From positions 1-57,616 of the forward strand of contig JACPGE010000052.1 in NCBI GenBank assembly GCA_016182605.1: a stretch of DNA of 57,616 nt, given 5' to 3'. Under the pieces are notes generated by a model, which saw only the letters and a list, made by a program, of their open reading frames with translations, was not told the origin of the DNA and did no database searches. The translations under genes and the position numbers were made by a program. Each line of letters opens with the position of its first letter. Position 1 is the stretch's first letter. Source of the DNA: Candidatus Hydrogenedentota bacterium. GTDB lineage: Bacteria > Hydrogenedentota > Hydrogenedentia > Hydrogenedentales > JAEUWI01. This document shows, piece after piece, positions 32,392 to 40,102 of the stretch.

Positions 32392-34047
32392 ATGTTGTCT
32401 CGATGCGTACTGACGCTCCTGTCCACCTGCCTGCTCCTCGCCGCCACGGCAACCGCTGAATCTGAAGGCTTCGTTCACGTCTCCGGCATGCACTTCCGTG
32501 ACGGCGCGGGGCGGCAGCTTATCCCCCACGGCATGGCGGTGATCAACAAGTCCAAGGCCGAGGGCTACACCTCCTGGCACACCGAAGCGGACTTCGAGCG
32601 CATGCGTGACTGGGGCATGAACTGTATTCGTCTTGGCATCATTTGGGACGGACTGGAGCCGGAGCCGGGAAAGTACGACGAGGCCTATCTGAAACGGATT
32701 GACGCGCAGATCGCCATGGCGAAGCGCCAGGGGCTCTACGTCTTCCTCGACATGCACCAGGATCTTTTCAGCGTCCAATATTCCGATGGCGCCCCGCCCT
32801 GGGCCACCCTCTCCGGGGGCAAACAGCATCTCTCCGGACCCGTCTGGAGCGATTCCTACCTCATCAGCCCTGCCGTGCAACAGAGCTTCGACAGCTTCTG
32901 GGCCGATGCGCCCGCGCCCGATGGCATCGGTATCCAGGAACACTACGTGCGCCTCTGGCGCATGCTCGCCGATCGCTACAAAGACGAAACCGCCATCCTC
33001 GGCTTCGATCTCATGAACGAGCCCTTCATGGGGTCGTCCGTCAACACAATTAATCCCGTGCTCCTTGCCAGTCCCTTCGCGGCCATGGCCGTCGCTCGGC
33101 TGGAGGGAAAGGTTTCCCAGCCCGAAGATTTGCTCGCCATGTGGCTCACGCCGGAGGGCCGCGAGACGATCATGGGGCTCATGGAGGACAAGGAACTCTA
33201 CGCGGCCTTTGTCGATGCCCACACCGAGATCTGCGGCGCCTTCGAGCGCGAACACTTGATGCCCATGTTCCAGCGCATAGCCCACGCCATCCGCGAAGTG
33301 AACCCGCGCCACATCCTCCTGCTGGAGACGAATTACCACGCCAACATGGGCGTCTACAGTGCGATCGAGCCCCTGAAATTGAAGGACGGCTCGCGCGACC
33401 CGCAGGTGGCCTACGCGCCCCACGCCTACGACATCGTCGTCGACACGCCCGCGCTCAGCAAGGCGAACTTCGGCCGGCTGGAAGTCATTCTGGGGCGCCA
33501 CGGCGAAACGGCACAACGCCTCAACATGCCGCTGCTCATTGGGGAATGGGGTGCCTTCGGCGATGCAGGCAAAGGCGTGCTGCCGGGCGCGGAATTTGTG
33601 GTGCGGCAGTTCGAACGCCTGCAGGCCGGCGACACCTATTGGGAGTATGGCAAGTACGTGGAGAACAGCGCCTACCTGCGCGTCCTCCAACGCCCCATGC
33701 CGCTGGCGGTATGCGGAACCCTGACGCAATACAGCTTTGACCCGGAGACGGGCCGCTTCGAATGCGACTGGATCGACGGCGCCGAGACGGCCGGGCCGAC
33801 GCGGATCTACGTGCCAGCGTGGTTGGGCGCGGATGAAACGAATACCAACCTGGATCCGCATGTGCCGCGCGTCACCTGGCCGGAACCTGGCAAGCCCGCT
33901 GCAACGCCAGCACCTGGAATCGCATCCATGATCCGTGCGGTGAAGGACTCAAAGAACCTCTATTGGGAAATTCCCTCTACCGGTGAAGGCAACAAACGCG
34001 GCTTCGTGGTAAAAGGTAAGCCAGAGAAAAAGCTTCAGGCACAATAG
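32392..34047 (+). CDS. Secreted GH5-like glycoside hydrolase (endoglycoceramidase/cellulase-like)
   Basis: 551 residues. Signal LTLLSTCLLLAATATAES. TIM-barrel markers in order: MNCIRLGIIWDGLEPEPG, LYVFLDMHQDLFSVQY, acid/base Glu in ILGFDLMNEPFMG near 205, nucleophile Glu in LLIGEWGAFGDAG near 385. The order and DMHQD stretch recall endoglycoceramidase-like GH5 members. C-terminal beta-sandwich about 430-530. Acts outside the cytoplasm on a beta-glycoside; exact sugar unknown. ATG 32392 with AAAGG nearby. Confidence 0.8.
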   Translation: MLSRCVLTLLSTCLLLAATATAESEGFVHVSGMHFRDGAGRQLIPHGMAVINKSKAEGYTSWHTEADFERMRDWGMNCIRLGIIWDGLEPEPGKYDEAYLKRIDAQIAMAKRQGLYVFLDMHQDLFSVQYSDGAPPWATLSGGKQHLSGPVWSDSYLISPAVQQSFDSFWADAPAPDGIGIQEHYVRLWRMLADRYKDETAILGFDLMNEPFMGSSVNTINPVLLASPFAAMAVARLEGKVSQPEDLLAMWLTPEGRETIMGLMEDKELYAAFVDAHTEICGAFEREHLMPMFQRIAHAIREVNPRHILLLETNYHANMGVYSAIEPLKLKDGSRDPQVAYAPHAYDIVVDTPALSKANFGRLEVILGRHGETAQRLNMPLLIGEWGAFGDAGKGVLPGAEFVVRQFERLQAGDTYWEYGKYVENSAYLRVLQRPMPLAVCGTLTQYSFDPETGRFECDWIDGAETAGPTRIYVPAWLGADETNTNLDPHVPRVTWPEPGKPAATPAPGIASMIRAVKDSKNLYWEIPSTGEGNKRGFVVKGKPEKKLQAQ

Positions 34048-34067
34048 TCCCCCCGCCTCCCCTGTCA

Positions 34068-34120
34068 TCTCGAACGAAGTGAGAGATCTCCGTCTTCTCG
34101 AACGAAGTGAGAGATCTCCG
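34068..34120 (+). repeat. Two tandem copies of the TCGAACGAAGTGAGAGATCT repeat
   Basis: Identical units TCTCGAACGAAGTGAGAGAT-CTCCG at 34068-34092 and 34096-34120. A near-identical single copy is at 56803-56830. This is the TGTCAT-TCGA-(G/A)CGAAG(T/C)GAG class of extragenic repeats seen in many phyla. It lies between convergent stop codons (34047 and 34141). Confidence 0.7.
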
Positions 34121-34140
34121 TCCTCCGAGTCCGTCCTGTC

Positions 34141-35532
34141 CTACTCCACCCCGGCCGCAGGCCCAAAGCCCAGGCGCTCCAAATCCTCATTGCTCACCCC
34201 GCTGCGGCCCGCGTGGAAAATATTATTCACCACACGCACATTCACCGGCGCGTGCGGGTCGTCCAGCTTCGGCGCAATATACACCGCGTATCGGTGCCGC
34301 GGCGCCTCCGCCGGCGATGCATCCCGGCCCGCGTCATACACCAGGTTCCCCTCGATGAGTATGTCCGAGAGCCGCGGGTTCTGTTCGGGCAACTGCGCCT
34401 CGAGTATCGCGATCGGAAAGCTGCTCCCGCCGTCCTCATGCTTGCCACCCCAGTTCCAGTACTCATCCCCATAGCCGAAGTCGGTGATCTGGTTCCCTGA
34501 AATGAGTATGCCGCTGTCGTGATTCGAGGGCTGCGCAGGCGTCTCCCCCGTGGCCGCCGCCGCAAACGACGAAGCCGCCCCCGGATTCACCAATATGCCC
34601 CAGAGATCGATGTGCGTGAGCAGATTGTTCTTCACGATGATATTGCGCGATCCATGGGTCATCTTCACCCCCATCATGCCGTGGTCCACAATATTGTCCG
34701 CACAGATCACCATGTCCGAGTGAATGTCGATCCCCTGCGCGCAATGCTGCAGCACGTTCCCGCGGATGATTGTGTGGTGCGTCGCCTTCGGACTCGTCAC
34801 CACTATGGCCGACCCCTGGTGCCAGTTGCTCACATAGTTTTGCTCCCACGCCTCCTGCGGCATAAGCCGCCCACGCTCCGCGGGGCGCACCGTAACCTCG
34901 CCCAGCCCATACTGATCGTGCTGCGCCTTCGTGGGCAGATACCGATCCTCTATCACGCGATTGGACTCGATGATCGTGCCCGTGCTCTCCTGCACAAGGA
35001 TGCCCGTGCCGTCTATCGCGCGGAACGCATAGCCATAAAGTTCCGACGCCGTCCGATCGTCGATCGCAATGCACTTGTAGTTGTGCACCAGGCACCCGCG
35101 TATCGTGACGTTCTCGCTGCTCCGCACCTCGATCGCCGCATTGCGCGCGCGGTGATTGCGCACCGTCACGTTGCTGAGCGTCGCACGGCGCGCACCGTCG
35201 ATGAGCACCGACGGCTCCGTCGCATTCTCTTCATGAACCCGCTCCACGATGAGATCCTGCAGGGATACATCGTCCGCGTGGTCGATGCGCACCACCGCCG
35301 CACCGGGATTGGATTGTTGCAGCGTGCCTGGACCATAGAGGCCACTACCGGCTGTACGCAACATCACCGGCTGATCCAACTTCCACACCCCCGCGGGCAA
35401 AAACACCCGCATGCCCGGATGCGCATCCAGCGCTGCCTGCACCGTGGGATAGTCCCCCACCGATGGCGTGGCCGCCTGTGCCACCCAAGCAAACATCCAA
35501 GTCATTACGAACCAGGCGCTAATTCTCTTCAT
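34141..35532 (-). CDS. Secreted right-handed parallel beta-helix protein
   Basis: 463 residues from ATG 35532 (GGGAG upstream). Signal FVMTWMFAWVAQAAT. Then YPTVQAALDAHPGMRVFLP, the pectate-lyase/NosD-type opening, followed by repeated coils with N-x-V/I and I-x-N patterns (NVTIRGCLVHNYKCIAID, TGTIIESNRVIEDRY, HTIIRGNVLQHCAQGIDIHS, NIIVKNNLLTHIDLWGI). Probable polysaccharide-binding or lyase-type surface enzyme. No catalytic Arg/Asp set can be picked out safely. Confidence 0.75.
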   Translation of the reverse strand: MKRISAWFVMTWMFAWVAQAATPSVGDYPTVQAALDAHPGMRVFLPAGVWKLDQPVMLRTAGSGLYGPGTLQQSNPGAAVVRIDHADDVSLQDLIVERVHEENATEPSVLIDGARRATLSNVTVRNHRARNAAIEVRSSENVTIRGCLVHNYKCIAIDDRTASELYGYAFRAIDGTGILVQESTGTIIESNRVIEDRYLPTKAQHDQYGLGEVTVRPAERGRLMPQEAWEQNYVSNWHQGSAIVVTSPKATHHTIIRGNVLQHCAQGIDIHSDMVICADNIVDHGMMGVKMTHGSRNIIVKNNLLTHIDLWGILVNPGAASSFAAAATGETPAQPSNHDSGILISGNQITDFGYGDEYWNWGGKHEDGGSSFPIAILEAQLPEQNPRLSDILIEGNLVYDAGRDASPAEAPRHRYAVYIAPKLDDPHAPVNVRVVNNIFHAGRSGVSNEDLERLGFGPAAGVE

Positions 35533-35705
35533 AAAGATAGACTCCCGCTTGGGTCATTTGAAGCGTACTCGCCAAACCAATGTAGAACCTGTCCGCCAAA
35601 GTAGGCCTTCGCTCGCCGAGCGTAGGCATCCCCGCATGTAGCACCCGTACCGCACCCTTTCAGTCTCCTCACACGCCGGAACGCGAAGCACCAGTTTCGA
35701 AGTCT

Positions 35706-36152
35706 TCACTCCATGTCGAAAGCCCCTCCCTTGCGCATCGCAGTTACCTGCTCACAGAGACCATCGAAGAAATGATGTAAATCGATGTTGTCCCCCTGTT
35801 CAATGCGCTTGGACAACATGGTCATAGGAAACAGCACAATGGTAGTTCCGGGCGCAACAAGGCATGGATCTCGAAATCCTTCTTCTTCCACCACCTGCCA
35901 TTCCAGACCGAGTCTGTCGGCAAGCGCATCTCCAAATATGATTCCAAGGCACTGCCATTCATACACCATTTCCGCCGAAAGTAATTGCTGAGAAATTACG
36001 GAATCGATGAAGAGCAAGCGGCCTGCGATCGTGTCTAGCGCGCGCACGAGGTCAGGATTATGTGCAATCCATGATCGTACGAGGGCGCGGCGCACCTCAA
36101 TCTCTGCCAAGTCATGTTGATTAAGCTTTTCGAATCGTTGTTCGCTTGCCAA
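35706..36152 (-). CDS. DUF3806 protein
   Basis: 148 residues. The segment CLGIIFGDALADRLGLEWQV through RDPCLVAPGTTIVLFPMTML and SKRIEQGDNIDLHHFFDGL is typical of DUF3806, a soluble domain of unknown role. The start codon is TTG at 36152, with AAAGGA about 9-10 nt upstream; no ATG fits. Same strand as, and 43 nt downstream of, the rhamnulokinase gene. Confidence 0.75.
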   Translation of the reverse strand: MASEQRFEKLNQHDLAEIEVRRALVRSWIAHNPDLVRALDTIAGRLLFIDSVISQQLLSAEMVYEWQCLGIIFGDALADRLGLEWQVVEEEGFRDPCLVAPGTTIVLFPMTMLSKRIEQGDNIDLHHFFDGLCEQVTAMRKGGAFDME

Positions 36153-36194
36153 AAAACGAGTCCTTTATTCGGGGCCGTTCCCCCAGGTCGCCTT

Positions 36195-37670
36195 CTACAA
36201 CCGCCCCGCAACCGCGTCCCACGCCGCGCTGTCCGTGGGTTCTATACGCTCCGTGGCGAACGACCGCGCGATCGCAGCACGCATCTCCGCCAGACTGCCA
36301 ATCGCCCCCGTCGCCATCGCCTGCACGCCCAGATTGCCGAGCACCGTTGCCTCCACCGGACCCGTAATCACGGGCACACCACAGGCGTTCGCCGTCATCT
36401 CGCACAGGAGCCGGTTCTGCACGCCGCCGCCAATAATATGCAGCTTCTCCGTGCGGCGGCCAAGCACCCGATCCATGTCGCGCAGGGTCTTGCGGTACTT
36501 GAGCGCCAGACTCTCCAGCGCGCAGCGCACGATCTGGCCACGCGTCTCCGGCGCCGGCTGCTGCCGCTCGCGGCACAATGTCTGAATGAGCGCGGGCATG
36601 TTCTCCGGCGCAAAGAGCCGCGGATCGTCCAGATCGATGATGCTGCGGAACGCAGCGCTCTCCCGGGCCTCGCGGGTCATCGTTTCGTAGTCCACCGTCT
36701 GCCCCTCGCGCTCCCACGTGCGCCGGCATTCCTGCACCAGCCACAATCCAAAAATGTTCTTGAGAAAACGAATCGTGCCCTGGACCCCGCCTTCATTCGT
36801 GAAATCGAGTTGCAGGCTCTCCTCCGTAATGCAGGGTTGCGCCAGTTCCGCTCCCAGCAACGACCAGGTCCCGCTGGAAAGATAGGCCCACGGCTGATCG
36901 GCGCCCGTAACCGGAACCGCCGCAACTGCAGATCCCGTGTCGTGGGTCGCGGGGGCGATCACCGGTGTCGATGCGCCGATGCCCGTGAGCGCGGCAACTG
37001 CCGGCAGCAGCGTCCCAATCGCGTGCCCCGGCGCCACGATGGGCAAGAACAGATGCCGCGGAATCCCGAGCCGTGCGATCAGGTCTTCATTCCATGTCCG
37101 TGTATGCGGATCGAGCAACTGGGTCGTGGAGGCGTTCGTGTATTCGCAGACCATCTTCCCCGTGAGCAGATAGGCCAGTAGATCCGGCATGAGCAGCAGC
37201 TTGTCCGCGATCTGGAGCACCGCCGCTTCCCGTTCCACCAGGCTGAGCAACTGAAAACTCGTGTTGAAAGGGAGAAATTGAATCCCGCTGGCCCGGTACA
37301 AATCCGCCCGTGGCACCTTGCGGAACGCGGCGTCAAACATGCCCTCGGTCCGGCTGTCGCGATAGTGAATCGGGTTGCCCACCAACTGACCATCCTGCCC
37401 GATCAGCCCGAAATCCACCCCCCACGTGTCGATGCCGATCGCATCCAGCTCGGGCGTGAATTCCTGGGCACAGCGCCGCAGCGCCGTAATAAACTCTTCG
37501 TAGATGCGCGCCAAATCCCACTGACGCACGCCGAGCATGATCAGCCCTTCCGTGCGGAAACGATGTATCTCCTGAAGTGTAAAAGTATGGCCATCGTAGG
37601 TGCCCAAAATGGCGCGGCCGCTTTCCGCACCCAGGTCAAAGGCCAGATAACGGCCTGTTCTTTCGCCCAT
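36195..37670 (-). CDS. rhaB: Rhamnulokinase
   Basis: 491 residues from ATG 37670 (AGAGGA upstream). FGGY-kinase with N-terminal YLAFDLGAESGRAILG, catalytic WGVDFGLIGQDG, PATHDTGSAVAAVPVTG and ATP-binding KLHIIGGGVQNRLLCEMTA. SSGTWSLLGAELAQP and GIDTWGVDF are characteristic of RhaB. Phosphorylates L-rhamnulose. Its isomerase partner (rhaA) is about 10 kb away at 47551, same strand, so the rha genes are scattered. An in-frame start 18 codons upstream lacks support. Confidence 0.88.
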   Translation of the reverse strand: MGERTGRYLAFDLGAESGRAILGTYDGHTFTLQEIHRFRTEGLIMLGVRQWDLARIYEEFITALRRCAQEFTPELDAIGIDTWGVDFGLIGQDGQLVGNPIHYRDSRTEGMFDAAFRKVPRADLYRASGIQFLPFNTSFQLLSLVEREAAVLQIADKLLLMPDLLAYLLTGKMVCEYTNASTTQLLDPHTRTWNEDLIARLGIPRHLFLPIVAPGHAIGTLLPAVAALTGIGASTPVIAPATHDTGSAVAAVPVTGADQPWAYLSSGTWSLLGAELAQPCITEESLQLDFTNEGGVQGTIRFLKNIFGLWLVQECRRTWEREGQTVDYETMTREARESAAFRSIIDLDDPRLFAPENMPALIQTLCRERQQPAPETRGQIVRCALESLALKYRKTLRDMDRVLGRRTEKLHIIGGGVQNRLLCEMTANACGVPVITGPVEATVLGNLGVQAMATGAIGSLAEMRAAIARSFATERIEPTDSAAWDAVAGRL

Positions 37671-37894
37671 GAATTGACGTCCTCTCTTCGAAATTTTTCC
37701 GCTTGACCGCCGCAAGTTCCGCACTTCCCGTGCATGATACCCGCGGATAATGTGAATTCTAGAACATAGCCACCAAGAAACGGAAACCAGACCCCTTCGA
37801 AGCCCCCTCCAGATACCGATTCTTGCGGAAATCGGGTATACTTTGTAACCATCTGTGCGTACTTAAATGTTGGGTTGGAAGTGGAGGATCAGGC

Positions 37895-40102
37895 ATGCAG
37901 TCAGTGGGGCATATTCGAAGGATTGCCTTTTTTACCGTGTTCGTGGCAGTCCTGTTTGCCGTCATGCCCAGTTGCCAGCCCCCCGGCACGGGCGACGGCA
38001 ACCTCAAACTCTTGCTAACCGCTGGCTTCTCCGATCCCGGCAAGGCCATCCTTCCCGAGGGCGCCACACCGGTCGCCGATGTGGATGTCCTCCACCTCTA
38101 TGTCACCATCGCTTCCGTCGGGCTGATCGCGGCAGACGGCGTCGTCCCCGTCTTCACCGGCCCTGTCGAGATCGATCTTGTCGGACTCACCGAAGTCTCC
38201 AACCTCATCGACGAGGTCGCCGCCCCGCCCGGCGTCTACACCGGCGTGCGCGTCGCCGTCAGCAGTGCGACCCTCATCCATTCCGCCGCCCCGCGTTTTG
38301 TGCAAAATCTGGCTATCTCCAATGGCGGCGTCTTCAACATCGATCTGGACCTGGAAGTGCTCGCCGCAAGCGATGGCCTGCTCCATATCGACTGGGGCGG
38401 CTTCGGCGCTTTCGCCCTGGACGCCACGTCCTATGCCTTCATTCCCGTTCCCACGGCCTCCCTGCGCACCTCGGCGCCGTCCGTGCGCGTGGAAGGCGTC
38501 ATCGCCGACGTCGACCCCATCGCACAGTCCCTCATCCTCGCCGGCGAAAGCGCCATGTATCTCGTCGATTTCGCCACGGCGGACATCTTCCTTCCCGAAG
38601 ATATGCTCGAAGCCACCGGTACCCCCGATAACCTCGCCCTGCAGGCGCGCGCCGCCGTCTACGCCACCGCCGGACTCACCGGCAATCTCACCGCGGACCG
38701 TATCGAACTGCTCGGCAATGGCGAGGATGCCGGCCTCGTGGATCTCTGCCACATCCATCAGGGTCTCCCCCCCAACGCCTTCACCATCTCCGTGCCCCGC
38801 GCCGCAGCCCAGGACCACCTCGATCATGGCGACTTCATGGGGCCCTGCGACGGCGGAGACCCCTTCACATTCACCTATCTCGCCGGCCCCGGCGGCAGCC
38901 TCACCGGCACAAGCACCCAGATCGTGGTTCCCGGTTCGGACACCTCCGCCGTTACCGCCGTGCCCGATACCGGCTACTTCTTCGTGAAGTGGAGCGACGG
39001 CTCTACGCAAAATCCGCGCATCGACACAAGCACAAACACGGATATCACGGTCACTGCGGAATTCGTCCGCCGTTTCAACCTGACCTATGCGGCCGGCGCC
39101 GGTGGTACCCTCACCGGCAATACGGCACAGTTGGTCGACATTGGAAAAAATGGCGCTGCCGTCACCGCCGTGCCCAATTCCGGCTTCGCCTTTGTCAACT
39201 GGAGCGACGGCTCCACGCAAAATCCGCGCACCGACGCCAATGTGATGGCACACATCAACGTCACCGCAACCTTCATACAGCGCTTCACCCTCGCCTATGC
39301 GGCCGGCGCCAACGGCGCCCTGACCGGCGCCACCGCACAGACCGTCGACAAGGGCGCCAGCGGCTCGCCCGTCGACGCCGTGCCCAACATCGGCTTTGCC
39401 TTCAGCGCCTGGAGCGACGGCTCCACGCAAGACCCGCGCACCGACGCCAATGTGATGGCCAACGTCAACGTCACCGCAACCTTCGTCACGCGGCAATACA
39501 TACTCACGTACACCGCGGGTGAGGGCGGCACCATCACCGGCAACCCCCTGCAATCGATCCCTGCGGGTGCAGACGGCTCGGAAGTGCGCGCCCGGGCGAA
39601 CCAGGGCTTCACCTTTGTGGAATGGAGCGACGGCTCCACCGTCAACCCCCGCAGGGACTTCGATGTGATGGACGATATCACCGTCACCGCCTCCTTCATT
39701 CCCGTCTACACCGTGCGCTACTCCGCCGGCGCCAACGGCGCCCTCCAGGGAACTTCCCCCCAGACCATCGCGCAAGGCGGCGCTTCCACGCCCGTTACGA
39801 TCGTGCCCAACGTGGGTTACGCCTTCGTCCAGTGGAGCGACGGACGGACAATCCCCGCTCCGACACCAATGTACAAGCCGGCATCTCCGTCAGCGCAACC
39901 TACAAACGGCAATACACCCTCACCTACCTCGCCGGCACAGGCGGCGCCATCTCCGGCGCCGCCCTCCAGGTGGTCAACGCCGCCGAAAATGGCTCCCCCG
40001 TCACCGCAGTCCCGAGCGAAGGCTTCGTCTTCTTCCAATGGAGCGACGGCAACACCAGCAATCCCCGCACCGACACCAATGTCAACGCCAACATCACCGT
40101 GA
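37895..40102 (+). CDS. DUF4382/B-repeat lipoprotein, N-terminal part (frameshifted)
   Basis: Starts at ATG 37895 behind GGAGG. Lipoprotein signal with lipobox-like AVMPSCQPPG (Cys about residue 29). DUF4382-type domain (about 40-200: VGLTEVSNLIDEVAAPPGVY, YTGVRVAVSSATLIHSA). From about residue 325, InlB-like B-repeats of roughly 70 residues, each with [F/Y]-x-x-W-S-D-G-x-x-x-N-P-R-x-D and ending V-T-A-x-F. The fifth copy breaks at nucleotide ~39847, and the remaining codons to 40102 are out of frame (proline-rich). The intended frame continues in the next entry; together they would encode about 1,440 residues. Confidence 0.75.
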   Translation: MQSVGHIRRIAFFTVFVAVLFAVMPSCQPPGTGDGNLKLLLTAGFSDPGKAILPEGATPVADVDVLHLYVTIASVGLIAADGVVPVFTGPVEIDLVGLTEVSNLIDEVAAPPGVYTGVRVAVSSATLIHSAAPRFVQNLAISNGGVFNIDLDLEVLAASDGLLHIDWGGFGAFALDATSYAFIPVPTASLRTSAPSVRVEGVIADVDPIAQSLILAGESAMYLVDFATADIFLPEDMLEATGTPDNLALQARAAVYATAGLTGNLTADRIELLGNGEDAGLVDLCHIHQGLPPNAFTISVPRAAAQDHLDHGDFMGPCDGGDPFTFTYLAGPGGSLTGTSTQIVVPGSDTSAVTAVPDTGYFFVKWSDGSTQNPRIDTSTNTDITVTAEFVRRFNLTYAAGAGGTLTGNTAQLVDIGKNGAAVTAVPNSGFAFVNWSDGSTQNPRTDANVMAHINVTATFIQRFTLAYAAGANGALTGATAQTVDKGASGSPVDAVPNIGFAFSAWSDGSTQDPRTDANVMANVNVTATFVTRQYILTYTAGEGGTITGNPLQSIPAGADGSEVRARANQGFTFVEWSDGSTVNPRRDFDVMDDITVTASFIPVYTVRYSAGANGALQGTSPQTIAQGGASTPVTIVPNVGYAFVQWSDGRTIPAPTPMYKPASPSAQPTNGNTPSPTSPAQAAPSPAPPSRWSTPPKMAPPSPQSRAKASSSSNGATATPAIPAPTPMSTPTSP
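39839..39849 (+). repeat. GGAC microsatellite at the frameshift
   Basis: The sequence is GAC-GGAC-GGAC before AAT. All neighbouring repeats read W-S-D-G-x-T-x-N-P-R; inserting one more GGAC here restores exactly that (W-S-D-G-R-T-D-N-P-R). A missing 4-bp unit therefore explains the break. Confidence 0.7.

Noticed and set aside
38015-39775. Glycine-rich 586-codon minus-strand ORF
   Set aside because: Antisense to the B-repeat lipoprotein. Its internal repeats merely mirror that array.
39622-39846. Independent start of the C-terminal lipoprotein half
   Set aside because: Codons before 39847 in that frame are Arg-rich and off-frame to conserved B-repeats; they are shadow sequence.
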